Assembly: GCF_004345725.1 (NCBI RefSeq)
Contig: NZ_SLXG01000025.1
Span: forward strand, 1-34,391
DNA: 34,391 nucleotides
Direction of reading: 5' to 3'
From: Crenobacter luteus
Lineage (GTDB): Bacteria; Pseudomonadota; Gammaproteobacteria; Burkholderiales; Chromobacteriaceae
Positions 19,075-28,303 of the stretch are shown in pieces (the first letter of the stretch is position 1; each line of letters opens with the position of its first letter). The position numbers and the translations under genes are program-made. The notes under the pieces were generated by a model. It searched no databases, was not told the DNA's origin, and worked only from the letters and a program-made list of their open reading frames with translations.

Positions 19075-20010
19075 ATGGAGTTTTTCCGAATCAAGCGGGA
19101 CATCCCGTTCATGAGCTACGGCAAGCTCACCACGGCCATCTCGCTCCTCACCTTCGTGCTGGCGGTGTTCTTCCTCGTCACCCGCGGCCTGAATTTCAGC
19201 GTCGAATTCACCGGCGGCACGGTGATGGAGGTGCAGTACGCGCAGGCGGCCAACCTGCCGAAGATACGCGAACAGGTCGGCACGCTGCGCCTGGGCGAGG
19301 CGACGGTGCAGAGCCTGGGCACCAGCCGCGACGTGCTGATCCGCCTGCCGAACAAGCCGGGCGTCACCAGCGCCCAGCTGTCCAACCAAGTGATGGGCGC
19401 GCTCAAGGCCGACGGCGGCCAGCTCGAACTCCGGAAGGTCGAGTTCGTCGGCCCCAGCGTCGGCGCGGAACTGGTCGAGCACGGCCTGACCGCGATCACC
19501 ATCGTCTGCCTGGGCATCATGCTCTACCTGGCGCTGCGCTTCGAATGGCGCTTCGCGGTCGCCGCCATCATCGCCAACATGCACGACGTGGTGATCATCC
19601 TCGGCTGCTTCGCCCTCTTCCAGTGGGAATTCTCGCTGACCGTGCTGGCCGGCGTGCTGGCGGTGCTCGGCTACTCGGTCAACGAATCGGTGGTCGTGTT
19701 CGACCGGATCCGCGAGAACTTCCGCAAGCCGGCGATGCGCAACAAGAGCGTCGCCGAGGTGATCGACAACGCGATCACCTCGACGATGAGCCGCACCATC
19801 ATCACCCACGGCTCGACCGAGGCGATGGTGCTGTCGATGCTGGTGTTCGGCGGCCCGGCGCTGCACGGCTTCGCGATCGCGCTGACCATCGGCATCGTGT
19901 TCGGCATCTACTCGTCGGTGCTGGTCGCCAGCCCGATCGCGCTGGCGCTCGGCATCAAGCGCGAGCACATGATCAAGCCGCCCAAGTCCAAGCAGGAAGC
20001 GGTGGTCTGA
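19075..20010 (+). CDS. secF: Protein translocase subunit SecF
   Basis: 311 aa. Partner of SecD, six membrane helices. Diagnostic motifs are NFSVEFTGGT after the first helix and GYSVNESVVVFDRIREN in the fourth. ATG at 19075 begins MEFFRIKRDIPFM, as in relatives. A strong terminator ends the tgt-to-secF group. No uptake-like word occurs from 16702 to 20466, the longest gap between copies. Confidence 0.98.
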   Translation: MEFFRIKRDIPFMSYGKLTTAISLLTFVLAVFFLVTRGLNFSVEFTGGTVMEVQYAQAANLPKIREQVGTLRLGEATVQSLGTSRDVLIRLPNKPGVTSAQLSNQVMGALKADGGQLELRKVEFVGPSVGAELVEHGLTAITIVCLGIMLYLALRFEWRFAVAAIIANMHDVVIILGCFALFQWEFSLTVLAGVLAVLGYSVNESVVVFDRIRENFRKPAMRNKSVAEVIDNAITSTMSRTIITHGSTEAMVLSMLVFGGPALHGFAIALTIGIVFGIYSSVLVASPIALALGIKREHMIKPPKSKQEAVV

Positions 20011-20032
20011 ACCCCGTACCGCCCGCAGACCG

Positions 20033-20057
20033 AACCCCCGCCCGTGCGGGGGTTTTT
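20033..20057 (+). terminator. Rho-independent terminator after secF
   Basis: AACCCCCGC (20033-20041), loop CCGT, GCGGGGGTT (20046-20054), then TTTTT to 20057. Confidence 0.93.
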
Positions 20058-20131
20058 CTTGGCGCGACCGCCTCTGGTGGCGCGCCGATGGTCTACGCTT
20101 CGAGTGCCGCAACACCCGAAGGAGAACGGAA

Positions 20132-20452
20132 ATGATGGTCGCCCGCTGGAGCATAGACGCACGCTTCGGCTACAAGCCGCTCGTCGTCGAGGAAATGAAA
20201 CGCTGGCTGCGCGAGATCGGCTCGCAGGTCGGCTGGACGCCGGCCAACGCTCGGCTGCTCAACGGTTCGGTCGGCGTGCGTGAGTCGACGATCCAGTCCG
20301 AGATCCTCGTCGAGGACCTCGCCGCGCTGGGCGCCGCCTGGGAACAGCTCGCCCGCATCGACGCGCACAAGGCGTGGAGCAAGGGGCTCGAGCCCTACAT
20401 CGTGTCGGGCACGCAGAAGTGGGAAATCTACCGCGTCGTCGAGCTAGACTGA
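20132..20452 (+). CDS. Hypothetical protein, 106 aa
   Basis: Unknown function. AAGGAGA stands 7-8 bases before two adjacent ATG codons (20132 and 20135). The peptide has no signal sequence or membrane helix and looks like a small soluble alpha/beta protein: strand ([12 protein letters not shown]), helix ([13 protein letters not shown]), a strand around [10 protein letters not shown], a helix with [14 protein letters not shown], and a final strand near [12 protein letters not shown] ferredoxin-like or dimeric alpha/beta barrel fold is possible, but no motif proves it. It stands alone between the secF terminator and the dedA promoter. Confidence 0.8.
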   Translation: MMVARWSIDARFGYKPLVVEEMKRWLREIGSQVGWTPANARLLNGSVGVRESTIQSEILVEDLAALGAAWEQLARIDAHKAWSKGLEPYIVSGTQKWEIYRVVELD

Positions 20453-20477
20453 GCGCCTGTCGCCGGCTCGGCCAACC

Positions 20478-20506
20478 TTGGGCCAGGGCTGCCTTCGCGG
20501 TACAAT
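20478..20506 (+). promoter_or_regulatory. Sigma-70 promoter of dedA, overlapping an uptake-like word
   Basis: TTGGGC (20478-20483), a 17-base spacer and TACAAT (20501-20506). The dedA ATG is only 7 bases past the -10, so the transcript would start at or next to the ATG (leaderless). The flank of the word copy at 20467-20476 runs into the -35. Confidence 0.6.
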
Positions 20507-20513
20507 CGCCGCC

Positions 20514-21158
20514 ATGGAAGCCCTTACTTTTCTGATCGATTTCGTCCTGCACATCGACCGGCACCTAGCCGAGCTCGTCGCAGCCCATGGCCCGCTGATC
20601 TACCTGATCCTGTTCCTGATCGTGTTCTGCGAAACCGGCCTGGTGGTCACCCCCTTCCTGCCGGGCGACTCGCTGCTGTTCGTCGCCGGCACGCTGGCCG
20701 CCACCGGCCAGATGGACGTGCACCTCTTGGTTGCGTTGCTGATCGCCGCCGCCATCCTCGGCGACACGGTCAACTACACGATAGGCCGCCGGCTCGGCCT
20801 GAAGCTGTTCGCCAACCCCGACTCGAAGATCTTCCGCCGCGTCTACCTCGACAAGACGCACGCCTTCTACGAAAGGCACGGCGGCAAGACCATCATCCTC
20901 GCGCGCTTCGTGCCCATCGTGCGCACCTTCGCGCCCTTCGTCGCCGGCGTCGGCGAGATGAGCTACGGCAAGTTCCTGGCCTTCAACGTCGTCGGTGCCG
21001 TCGTCTGGGTCGCGAGCTTCACCTACCTGGGCTTTTTGTTCGGCAACCTGCCGGCGGTGAAGTCCAACCTGTCGCTGTTGATCGTCGGCATCATCATCGT
21101 ATCGATCCTGCCGGGCGTGATCGAATTCATGCGACACCGGCGCTCGGCGCGCGCATGA
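20514..21158 (+). CDS. DedA family membrane protein
   Basis: 214 aa. DedA/VTT proteins are thought to move lipid carriers or phospholipids across the inner membrane. It has the family motifs [30 protein letters not shown] and the [16 protein letters not shown] arginine motif, plus four to five membrane segments. I chose the ATG at 20514, with the -10 box right before it; the longer frame starts inside the promoter. Its TGA overlaps the mutL ATG (ATGA), so the two are translated together. Close to E. coli YqjA/YghB/DedA; which one I cannot say. Confidence 0.93.
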   Translation: MEALTFLIDFVLHIDRHLAELVAAHGPLIYLILFLIVFCETGLVVTPFLPGDSLLFVAGTLAATGQMDVHLLVALLIAAAILGDTVNYTIGRRLGLKLFANPDSKIFRRVYLDKTHAFYERHGGKTIILARFVPIVRTFAPFVAGVGEMSYGKFLAFNVVGAVVWVASFTYLGFLFGNLPAVKSNLSLLIVGIIIVSILPGVIEFMRHRRSARA

Positions 21159-23074
21159 GCAAGATCAGGCGCCTGCCCGACCACCTGGTCAACCAGATCG
21201 CCGCCGGCGAGGTGGTCGAGCGCCCGGCGTCGGCGCTGAAGGAGATCCTCGAAAACAGCCTCGACGCCGGCGCGACGAAGATCGCGGTCGACCTCGCGCA
21301 GGGCGGCATCAAGCTGATCCGCGTCAGCGACGACGGCTGCGGCATCGCGAAGGACGAGCTGGCGCTGGCGCTCGACCGGCACGCGACGAGCAAGATCCGC
21401 GACCTTAGCGACCTCGAGAGCGTCGGCACGCTCGGTTTTCGCGGCGAAGGTCTCGCCAGCATCGCGTCGGTGTCGCGCCTGACGTTGATCTCGCGCCAGC
21501 GGGGCGCGGCGCACGCGCACCGCATCGTCGCGATCGACGGCGCGCTGCACCCCGTCGAGCCGGCCGCGCACGCCGAGGGCAGCACGGTCGAGGTGGTCGA
21601 CCTCTACTTCAACACGCCGGCGCGGCGCAAATTCCTCAAGTCCGAAGCCACCGAGTACGCGCACTGCGCGGCCACCTTCGAGCGCATCGCGCTGGCGCAC
21701 CCTCTCGTCGAATTCATCCTGCGCCACAACGGCAAGGTGGTCGCACGGCTGCCCAAGCAGTCGGCGCCCGAGCGCGTCGCGGCCATCCTCGGCAAGGATT
21801 TCGCGTCGGCCGCGCTGGCGGTCGAGGCCGAGGCCGGCCCCCTGGCGCTGTTCGGCCTCGTCGCCAGCCCGACCTACTCGAAGGCGAGCCGCGACGCGCA
21901 GTACTTCTTCGTCAACGGCCGCTTCGTGCGCGACAAGACCGCGCAGCACGCGATCCGCCAGGCCTTCCGCGACGTGCTGCACCACGAGCGCCACCCGTGC
22001 TACGCGCTGTTCCTGTCGCTGCCGCCCGAGGGCGTCGACGTCAACGTGCACCCGACCAAGATCGAGGTGCGCTTCCGCGAATCGCAGGCGATCCACCAAT
22101 TCGTGTTCCACGCGCTGAACAAGACGCTGGCCGCGACCACCGCCGGCAGCACGCCGTCGGCTGCCGGCGCGCCGCTCGAGACCGCGCAGGCGGGCTCGGC
22201 CAACCTTGCCGCGCCGTCGTCGCCGTTCGCCGCCGCGCCCTCCCCGGTCGGCGCGCCGGCGGCGCGGACGCTCTACCAGCAGACCCCGCTGCCGCTGTCG
22301 GTCGCGCGCGAGGCGGTCGCCGGCTACGCGGCGCTGTTCGGCGGCGTGCGCGAGGAGGAAGCGGCGCTGGCCGCCGCTCGGCCAACCTTGGCCGAGCCGG
22401 CCGCGGGCGGCTTCGCGCCGTCGCCCTTCCCGCCGGCGAGCTCGGCCAACCCCTCAGCCGGCCTCGACAAGCTCGACACCGACGGCGCGCTGCCGCCGCT
22501 GGGCTTCGCGCTCGCGCAGCTGCACGGCGTCTACATCCTGGCGCAGAACGTCGACGGGCTGATCCTGGTCGACATGCACGCCGCGCACGAGCGCATCGTC
22601 TACGAGCGGCTGAAGACCGCGCTCGAAACCGACGCGATCCCGATGCAGCCGCTCTTGCTGCCGGTGGCGATGTCCGCCGACCGCATGGAGGTCGCCACCG
22701 TCGACGAGCACGGCGAGGGCATGAAACGGCTCGGGCTCGAACTGGCGGTGCTGTCGCCGACCCAGCTCGCGATCCGCGCGGTGCCGGTGTGGCTCAAGGA
22801 CGGCGACGCGGTCGAGCTGGCGCGCGCGGTGCTGAAAGACGTGCGCGAGGTCGGCCTGTCGCGCGCGCTGACCGAGCGGCGCAACGAATTGCTCGCGACC
22901 ATGGCCTGCCACGGCGCGGTGCGCGCCAACCGGCAGCTGACGCTGGCCGAGATGAACGCGCTGCTGCGCGACATGGAGGCGACCGAGCGCTCCAACCAGT
23001 GCAACCACGGCCGCCCGACCTGGGTGCGGCTGACGATGAAGGACCTCGACGGCCTGTTCCTGCGCGGCCGCTGA
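21155..23074 (+). CDS. mutL: DNA mismatch repair protein MutL
   Basis: 639 aa. It links MutS mismatch recognition to strand removal. The N-terminal GHKL ATPase domain has ENSLDAGA (Glu33), DDGCGI (about 59-64) and [11 protein letters not shown] Pro/Ala-rich linker spans about 330-445. The C-terminal dimerisation domain carries [12 protein letters not shown] (473-484), which fits the metal-binding endonuclease motif DxHAxxExxxxE, with ACHGAVRAN and CNHGRPTW further on. So this is probably a nicking MutL, as in Neisseria, unlike the E. coli MutH-dependent type. Four uptake-like words lie in or beside the linker. Confidence 0.97.
   Translation: MSKIRRLPDHLVNQIAAGEVVERPASALKEILENSLDAGATKIAVDLAQGGIKLIRVSDDGCGIAKDELALALDRHATSKIRDLSDLESVGTLGFRGEGLASIASVSRLTLISRQRGAAHAHRIVAIDGALHPVEPAAHAEGSTVEVVDLYFNTPARRKFLKSEATEYAHCAATFERIALAHPLVEFILRHNGKVVARLPKQSAPERVAAILGKDFASAALAVEAEAGPLALFGLVASPTYSKASRDAQYFFVNGRFVRDKTAQHAIRQAFRDVLHHERHPCYALFLSLPPEGVDVNVHPTKIEVRFRESQAIHQFVFHALNKTLAATTAGSTPSAAGAPLETAQAGSANLAAPSSPFAAAPSPVGAPAARTLYQQTPLPLSVAREAVAGYAALFGGVREEEAALAAARPTLAEPAAGGFAPSPFPPASSANPSAGLDKLDTDGALPPLGFALAQLHGVYILAQNVDGLILVDMHAAHERIVYERLKTALETDAIPMQPLLLPVAMSADRMEVATVDEHGEGMKRLGLELAVLSPTQLAIRAVPVWLKDGDAVELARAVLKDVREVGLSRALTERRNELLATMACHGAVRANRQLTLAEMNALLRDMEATERSNQCNHGRPTWVRLTMKDLDGLFLRGR
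22195..22450 (+). repeat. Cluster of four uptake-like words in the mutL linker
   Basis: Copies at 22195-22204 (read as SAN), 22377-22386 and 22388-22396 (an inverted pair, read RPTLAEP), and 22441-22450 (SAN). All fall in the low-complexity linker between ATPase and dimerisation domains, where inserted codons cost little. This is the densest cluster in the window. Confidence 0.85.
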
Positions 23075-23263
23075 AGCCGCCGGCCGCGGCGCAAGGCTCT
23101 CCTCGCAGCACACCAGCGAGCGCGAAGCGGCGGGCAAGAGCCGCGATCCGGCGATGCCCTGCGCAGGGGCCGGGTGCAGCATCCCCCCGCCTGCGGCGCC
23201 CGCGCTTGGCCGAGCCCGCCGCCCGGTGCGACAATCGCCGCTTTGCCTTCGTCCGCCTTGCCC

Positions 23264-24706
23264 ATGTCCTCCCACACCTTCTTCTGGCACGACTACGAGA
23301 CCTTCGGCGCCGAGCCGCGCCGCGACCGGCCGTCGCAGTTCGCCGGCGTGCGCACCGACGCCGAGCTGAACGAGATCGACGAGCCGGTGATGCTGTACTG
23401 CCGCCCGACGCCCGACTACCTGCCCTCGCCCGAGGCCTGCCTGTTGACCGGCATCACGCCGCAGCGCTGCCTCGAGGACGGCGTCGCCGAGCACGAATTC
23501 GCCGGCGTGATCGAACGCGAGCTGTCGCAGCCGGGCACCATCGGCGTCGGCTACAACTCGATCCGTTTCGACGACGAGGTCACCCGCTTCCTGTTCTGGC
23601 GCAACCTGATCGACCCCTACTCGCGCGAGTGGCGCGACGGCTGCGGTCGCTGGGACCTTCTCGACCTGGTGCGCGCCTGCTACGCGCTGCGCCCGGACGG
23701 CATAGCCTGGCCCGAGCACGAGGACGGGCGGGTGAGCTTCAAGCTCGAACACCTGTCCAAGGCCAACGGCCTCGTCCACGAGGCGGCGCACGACGCGCTC
23801 TCCGACGTGCGCGCGACCATCGCGCTGGCGCGCCTCATCAAGCAAAAGCAGCCCAGGTTGTTCGACTTCTATCTTTCCTTGCGCAAGAAGGACGCCGCGC
23901 GCGAACAACTGAACCCGCACGCGCCGCGCCCGGCGCTGCACGTGTCGGGCATGTACGGCGTCGAGCGCGGCAATCTCGCGCTGGTGTGGCCGCTGGCGCA
24001 GCACCCGAGCAACGCCAACGAGGTGATCGTCTGGGACCTCGCGCACGACCCGGCGATGTTGGCCGAGCTGTCCGCCGACGAGATCCGGCTGCGCCTGTTC
24101 AGCCGCGCCGACGAACTGCCCGACGGCGTCGAACGGCTGCCGATCAAGACGGTGCACCTGAACAAGTCGCCGTTCGTGGTCGCCAACCTCAAGGTGCTGT
24201 CGGCCGAGCGCGCGGCGCACTGGGGCATAGACATGAACACCGCGCTCGGCCACGCCGAAGCCATCGCGCGCCTGCCCGACCTTTCGCCGACCTGGAAGGC
24301 GGTCTACCAGCGCCCGGCCGACGCGAGCGTCCCCGACGTCGACGAGAACCTCTACGGCGGCTTCGTCTCGAACGCCGACCGCAAGACGCTGGCCGCGCTG
24401 CGCGCGATGCCGGCAGACAAGCTCGCGAAGGAAGCGCCGCGCTTCGAGGACGCGCAGCTGGCGCGCCTCGTGCAGCGCTACCGCGCGCGCAACTTCCCCG
24501 AATCGCTGTCGGCCGACGAGCGCCGCCACTGGATGGCCTGGTGCAAGAAGAAGCTGATCGACGGCGAACCGGCCGGCCGCACGCACGCCGCCTGCCTCGC
24601 CGAGATCGACGCGCTGCAGGAGGCCGCCAGCCGCGACGGCCGCCTGCTGCTCGCCGAGCTGCGCGAGTACGCCGACGCGCTCGCCGCGGAACTGGCGCGC
24701 GCCTGA
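23264..24706 (+). CDS. sbcB: Exodeoxyribonuclease I
   Basis: 480 aa (E. coli 475). It degrades single-stranded DNA 3' to 5' and acts in mismatch repair and recombination. The DEDDh exonuclease residues start with [10 protein letters not shown] (Asp10, Glu12), then [12 protein letters not shown] and [12 protein letters not shown]. ExoI SH3-like and C-terminal helical regions follow. ATG at 23264 begins at the family start. The 189-base gap after mutL holds one 9-mer uptake-like word (23206) and GC-rich inverted repeats but no gene. Placement behind mutL fits their shared repair role. Uptake-like word 24058 encodes MLAEL. Confidence 0.95.
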   Translation: MSSHTFFWHDYETFGAEPRRDRPSQFAGVRTDAELNEIDEPVMLYCRPTPDYLPSPEACLLTGITPQRCLEDGVAEHEFAGVIERELSQPGTIGVGYNSIRFDDEVTRFLFWRNLIDPYSREWRDGCGRWDLLDLVRACYALRPDGIAWPEHEDGRVSFKLEHLSKANGLVHEAAHDALSDVRATIALARLIKQKQPRLFDFYLSLRKKDAAREQLNPHAPRPALHVSGMYGVERGNLALVWPLAQHPSNANEVIVWDLAHDPAMLAELSADEIRLRLFSRADELPDGVERLPIKTVHLNKSPFVVANLKVLSAERAAHWGIDMNTALGHAEAIARLPDLSPTWKAVYQRPADASVPDVDENLYGGFVSNADRKTLAALRAMPADKLAKEAPRFEDAQLARLVQRYRARNFPESLSADERRHWMAWCKKKLIDGEPAGRTHAACLAEIDALQEAASRDGRLLLAELREYADALAAELARA

Positions 24707-24708
24707 GG

Positions 24709-24728
24709 CTCGGCCAACGTTGGCCGAG
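24709..24728. repeat. Perfect palindrome of two uptake-like words
   Basis: CTCGGCCAACGTTGGCCGAG is a head-to-head pair with no spacer, starting 3 bases after the sbcB stop. Its right end (GAG) runs into GAGGAGG, the ribosome binding site of the racemase gene at 24739, so the hairpin would partly cover that site. Confidence 0.85.
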
Positions 24729-24738
24729 GAGGAAAACG

Positions 24739-25425
24739 ATGAAGACGATAGGCCTGATCGGCGGCATCGGCTGGGAATCCAGCGCCGCCTACTACCAGCG
24801 GCTCAACCGCGGCGTCGAGGCGCGCCTCGGCCTGCCGCACAGCGCGCGCTGCGTGCTCGTCGGCCTCGACTACGCCGACGTGGAGGCCGCCGACGCGGCC
24901 GCGCTGGCTGCGCTGATGGCCGACGCGGCGCAAAGGCTGGAAGCGGCCGGCGCCGACGCGCTCCTGATCGCGTCGAACAGCCTGCACAAGGCGGCCGACG
25001 CGGTCGCGGCGGCGACGACGCGGCCCTTGATCCACATCGCCGACGCGATCGGCGCGCAACTGGCCGCGCAGGGCGTGAAAACGCTGGCGCTCTTGGGCAC
25101 CCGCTCGACCATGGAAGGGCCGTTTATCCGGACGAGGTTGGCCGAGCGCTGGGGCATCGCGACGCGCGTGCCAGACGACGCCGCGCGCCGCGCCGCGATC
25201 GACCGCGCGATCTACGACGAGCTCGCGCAGGGCCAGCTGCGGCCCGACACGCGCGCCGCCCTGCTCGCCGACGTCGCCTCGCTGCAAGCCGGCTGCGACG
25301 CGCTGCTGTTGGGCTGCTCGGAGCTGCCGCACGCGATCCGGCAAAGCGACGTGACGCTGCCGCTGTTCGAGAGCACCGACTTGCACGTCGCGGCGGCGCT
25401 CGACTTCATGCTCGGCGCCGCTTGA
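24739..25425 (+). CDS. Aspartate/glutamate racemase family protein (YgeA-like)
   Basis: 228 aa. Asp/Glu racemases use two cysteines without a cofactor. The N-terminus is [19 protein letters not shown], as in the aspartate racemase branch. The second catalytic Cys is present (Cys193 in LGCSELP). At the first site, usually A-C-N-T, the sequence is IASNSLHK, with Ser79 in place of Cys. E. coli YgeA has Thr there and is a low-specificity amino acid racemase, so this may be of that kind. GAGGAGG gives a strong ribosome site. The uptake-like word at 25137 is read RLAER with rare AGG and TTG codons. Confidence 0.9.
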   Translation: MKTIGLIGGIGWESSAAYYQRLNRGVEARLGLPHSARCVLVGLDYADVEAADAAALAALMADAAQRLEAAGADALLIASNSLHKAADAVAAATTRPLIHIADAIGAQLAAQGVKTLALLGTRSTMEGPFIRTRLAERWGIATRVPDDAARRAAIDRAIYDELAQGQLRPDTRAALLADVASLQAGCDALLLGCSELPHAIRQSDVTLPLFESTDLHVAAALDFMLGAA

Positions 25426-25438
25426 GCGGCCCGCGCGC

Positions 25439-25444
25439 TACAAT
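25439..25444 (+). promoter_or_regulatory. -10 box of miaA, leaderless arrangement
   Basis: TACAAT ends 7 bases before the miaA ATG, so RNA starting from it would begin at or near the start codon. No Shine-Dalgarno is seen in those bases. The -35 is poor. Confidence 0.4.
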
Positions 25445-25451
25445 GCCGGCC

Positions 25452-26408
25452 ATGAACACCCCGCTTCCCGCCCTTTTCCTGATGGGCCCGACCGCGTCGG
25501 GCAAGACGGCGCTGGCCGTCGCGCTGGCGCAGGCGCTCGACGGCGAGGTGATCAGCGTCGACTCGGCGCTGGTCTACCGCGGCATGGACATCGGCACCGC
25601 CAAGCCGACCCGCGCCGAGATGGCCGGCGTGCCGCACCACCTGATCGACGTCATCGACCCGACCGACGCCTACTCGGCCGCGCAGTTCCACGCCGACGCG
25701 ATGGCCGCGATCGCCGACATCGCCTCGCGCGGCAGGCTGCCCATCCTCGCAGGCGGCACCATGCTCTACTTCAAGGCGCTCGAGGAAGGCCTGTCCGACC
25801 TGCCGCAGGCCGACCCGGCGCTGCGTGAGCGGCTCGACGCCGAGGCGGCCGAGCGCGGCTGGCCGGCGCTGCACCAAAGGTTGGCCGAGGTCGACCCTGT
25901 GACCGCCGCGCGGCTCGCGCCGGCCGACAGCCAGCGCATCCAGCGCGCGCTGGAAATCTGGGAGCTGAGCGGCCGGCCGATGTCCGAACTGATCGCGCGC
26001 GGCCGCGAAGGCGCGCCGACGCTGAATCTGCTCAAGCTCGCGCTCTTGCCCGCCGAGCGCGCCTGGCTGCACGCGCGCATCGCGCTCAGGTTCGAAAAAA
26101 TGCTCGACGCCGGCCTGCTCGACGAGCTCGTCGCGCTGCGCCAACGTTGGCCGAGCCTGTCGCTCGACTTGCCGTCGATGCGCTGCGTCGGCTACCGCCA
26201 GGCCTGGGAATACCTCGACGGCCGCATCGGCCGCCAGACGCTGATCGACACCGGCGTCGCCGCGACGCGCCAGCTCGCCAAGCGCCAGCTGACCTGGCTG
26301 CGCGGCATGGACAACCTCGTCGCGATCGACTGCCAGCAGGCCGAGCTCGTGACGCCGGCGCTGGCCGCCGCGCGCGCCTGGCGCGAGCGCGCTTGTCCGG
26401 GTTGCTAA
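25452..26408 (+). CDS. miaA: tRNA dimethylallyltransferase
   Basis: 318 aa. It adds the isopentenyl group to A37 of tRNAs reading UNN codons. The P-loop is GPTASGKT (12-19), followed by [38 protein letters not shown] and [11 protein letters not shown]. The ATG at 25452 is the family start. It follows the racemase gene by 26 bases. Two uptake-like words are read as RLAEV (25880) and QRWPSL (26146), different frames of the same DNA word. Confidence 0.97.
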   Translation: MNTPLPALFLMGPTASGKTALAVALAQALDGEVISVDSALVYRGMDIGTAKPTRAEMAGVPHHLIDVIDPTDAYSAAQFHADAMAAIADIASRGRLPILAGGTMLYFKALEEGLSDLPQADPALRERLDAEAAERGWPALHQRLAEVDPVTAARLAPADSQRIQRALEIWELSGRPMSELIARGREGAPTLNLLKLALLPAERAWLHARIALRFEKMLDAGLLDELVALRQRWPSLSLDLPSMRCVGYRQAWEYLDGRIGRQTLIDTGVAATRQLAKRQLTWLRGMDNLVAIDCQQAELVTPALAAARAWRERACPGC

Positions 26409-26428
26409 CGCGGGTTACCATAACGCGC

Positions 26429-26944
26429 ATGAACGATCAATCCGCCATCAGCAACCCGAGCTTCAAGGCCTGCGAGGACGCCATCGGCCTCGTCGCGCGC
26501 CGGCTGCCCGGCGTGCCGCAGCAGGAAGTGCTGCTGACCCGCCTCTACTTCCACGTGCAGGGCCAGCTGACCGACTACTTCAACGCCGGTCTCAGGGAAC
26601 ACGGCATCAACGACACCATCTGGATGGCGCTGATGATGCTGTACACGCGGCCGGACGAGACGGTCTACCCGTCCGACCTGTCCGACTCGCTCGCCTTCTC
26701 GCGCACCAACGCGACGCGCGTCGTCGACGAGCTGGTCCAGCAAGGCTGGGCGGTGCGCGAAGCGTGCGCCGACGACCGGCGCAAGACCAAGCTCATCCTC
26801 ACCGCCGCCGGGCGCGCCTTCATCGAGGGGCTGATTCCGTCGCGCCACGCGCACATGCGCGAATTGTGGAGCGGCTTTTCCGACACCGAGAAGGTCGCGA
26901 TGGAAAGCCTGCTGCGCAAACTGCTCGCCCGCCTCGGCGGCTGA
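26429..26944 (+). CDS. MarR-family regulator (EmrR/MprA-like)
   Basis: 171 aa (E. coli MprA 176). A winged helix with YPSDLSDSLAFSRTNATRVVDEL and the wing ADDRRKTKLILTAAGR. EmrR-type proteins repress the emrAB efflux genes and release DNA when they bind drugs or uncouplers. Placement directly before emrAB supports this, but a strong terminator lies between, so it is its own transcript. Start ATG at 26429 gives MNDQSAISNPSF. Confidence 0.9.
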   Translation: MNDQSAISNPSFKACEDAIGLVARRLPGVPQQEVLLTRLYFHVQGQLTDYFNAGLREHGINDTIWMALMMLYTRPDETVYPSDLSDSLAFSRTNATRVVDELVQQGWAVREACADDRRKTKLILTAAGRAFIEGLIPSRHAHMRELWSGFSDTEKVAMESLLRKLLARLGG

Positions 26945-26957
26945 CCCCCTTCCCTAA

Positions 26958-27008
26958 ACGCCAAAACGGCTCGGCCAACCGCAAAGGTTGGCCGAGCCGT
27001 TTTGGCGT
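26958..27008 (+). terminator. Terminator after the MarR gene, built from two uptake-like words
   Basis: A perfect 23-bp stem: ACGCCAAAACGGCTCGGCC... at 26958-26980 pairs with 26986-27008 around loop GCAAA. Word copies at 26970 and 26987. TTTT lies in the right arm. It separates the MarR gene from emrA. Confidence 0.88.
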
Positions 27009-27051
27009 CGGCGTCTCTCGCGCAAAAACCTCAAAAGCATATTATTTATGT

Positions 27052-27073
27052 GTTATTGATGACTTCAAATAAC
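27052..27073 (+). promoter_or_regulatory. Candidate operator upstream of emrA
   Basis: GTTATT (27052-27057) and AATAAC (27068-27073) form an inverted repeat in an AT-rich patch 64 bases before emrA. MarR proteins bind AT-rich inverted repeats in such places. The arms are short, so this is a guess. Confidence 0.3.
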
Positions 27074-27136
27074 GCAATCATCATTCTTTCCGACAAGAGG
27101 TGACGGGACGCACGCCCCGCGTACAGGAGACCGCCC

Positions 27137-28303
27137 ATGCCCGACAGCGCCGCCCCGCAGCGGGCCCACCCGCGCCGCGCGCAACTGGCGCGCCTCACCG
27201 TCGTCTTCGCCGCCGCCGGCCTCGCCTGGGGCGCCTACTGGCATCAGGTCTTGCGCCACGGCGAGTCGACCGACAACGCCTACGTCGGCGGCAACCTGGT
27301 GCCGGTCAACGCGCAGGTCGCCGGCACGGTGACCACCGTCGCGGTCGACAGCACCGACTGGGTCAGGGCCGGCGACGTCGTCGTCAGGCTGGACCCGGCC
27401 GACGCCGTGCTCGCCTTCGAGCGCGCCAAGGCCGAGCTGGCGCAGGCGGTGCGCGAATCGAAGAGCCGGCTGGCCGGTCAGGAGCAACTGGCCGCGCAGC
27501 TGGCCGCCCGCCGCGCCGAGCTGGCGCGCGCCGAGGGCGACCTGGCGCGTCGCGAGTCGCTCGGCCGACTCGGCATCATCGCCGCCGAGGAGTTGCAGCA
27601 CGCGCGCGACCACGTCGTCGCGGTACGCGCCGCCGCCTCGGCCGCGCAGCAGGCGCTCCGGGCCAACCAGGTCCTGTTGCTGTCCGGCTCGGTGCAGCAG
27701 CAGCCGGCGGTCGCACGCGCCGCCGCGCAGCTGCGCGCGAGCTACCTGGCGCTCAAGCGCAACGACATCGTCGCGCCGGTGTCCGGCCTCGTCGCGCGCC
27801 GCACCGCCCAGGTCGGCAGCCAGGTCGCCGCCGGCACGCCGCTGATGGCGGTGGTGCCGATGCACGAGATGTGGGTCGACGCCAACTTCAAGGAAACCCA
27901 GCTGCGCAACATGCGCATCGGCCAGCCGGCGACGCTGACGGCCGATCTGTACGGCGGCGCCGTCACCTACCGCGGCCGGGTCGCCGGCATGGCCGCCGGC
28001 ACCGGCAGCGTGTTTTCCCTGCTGCCGGCGCAGAACGCGACCGGCAACTGGATCAAGGTCGTGCAGCGCGTGCCGGTGCGCATCGCGCTCGATCCGAAAG
28101 AACTGGCCGCGCACCCGCTGCGGCTCGGCCTGTCGATGAGCGTGCGGGTCGACACGCGCGACACGCGCGGCGCGGTGCTGAGCGCCGCGCCGCGCACCGC
28201 GCCGGCCTTCGTGTCGCGCGTCTACGAGGACCAGCTCGCGGCGGTCGACCGGGTGATCGCCGACATCGTCTCGGCCAACCTCGGCCAGGGCGCGCGGCGA
28301 TGA
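27137..28303 (+). CDS. emrA: Multidrug efflux membrane fusion protein EmrA
   Basis: 388 aa. HlyD-type periplasmic adaptor that joins EmrB to an outer membrane channel. One N-terminal membrane helix (about 18-36), then DNAYVGGNLVPVNAQVAG, the first half of the lipoyl/barrel-sandwich domain, a coiled-coil hairpin (about 95-195), and DIVAPVSGLVARR, the second half. GAGACCGCCC precedes the ATG at 27137. Overlaps emrB by four bases (ATGA). No TolC-like gene in the window. Uptake-like word 28270 is read SAN near the C-terminus. Confidence 0.94.
   Translation: MPDSAAPQRAHPRRAQLARLTVVFAAAGLAWGAYWHQVLRHGESTDNAYVGGNLVPVNAQVAGTVTTVAVDSTDWVRAGDVVVRLDPADAVLAFERAKAELAQAVRESKSRLAGQEQLAAQLAARRAELARAEGDLARRESLGRLGIIAAEELQHARDHVVAVRAAASAAQQALRANQVLLLSGSVQQQPAVARAAAQLRASYLALKRNDIVAPVSGLVARRTAQVGSQVAAGTPLMAVVPMHEMWVDANFKETQLRNMRIGQPATLTADLYGGAVTYRGRVAGMAAGTGSVFSLLPAQNATGNWIKVVQRVPVRIALDPKELAAHPLRLGLSMSVRVDTRDTRGAVLSAAPRTAPAFVSRVYEDQLAAVDRVIADIVSANLGQGARR

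Noticed and set aside
17176..20154. 992-codon open frame on the minus strand opposite secD and secF
   Set aside because: Same antisense artefact; secDF motifs are unmistakable on the plus strand.
23075..23263. Gene in the mutL-sbcB gap
   Set aside because: Open frames lack start signals; the gap holds GC-rich inverted repeats and one 9-mer word only.
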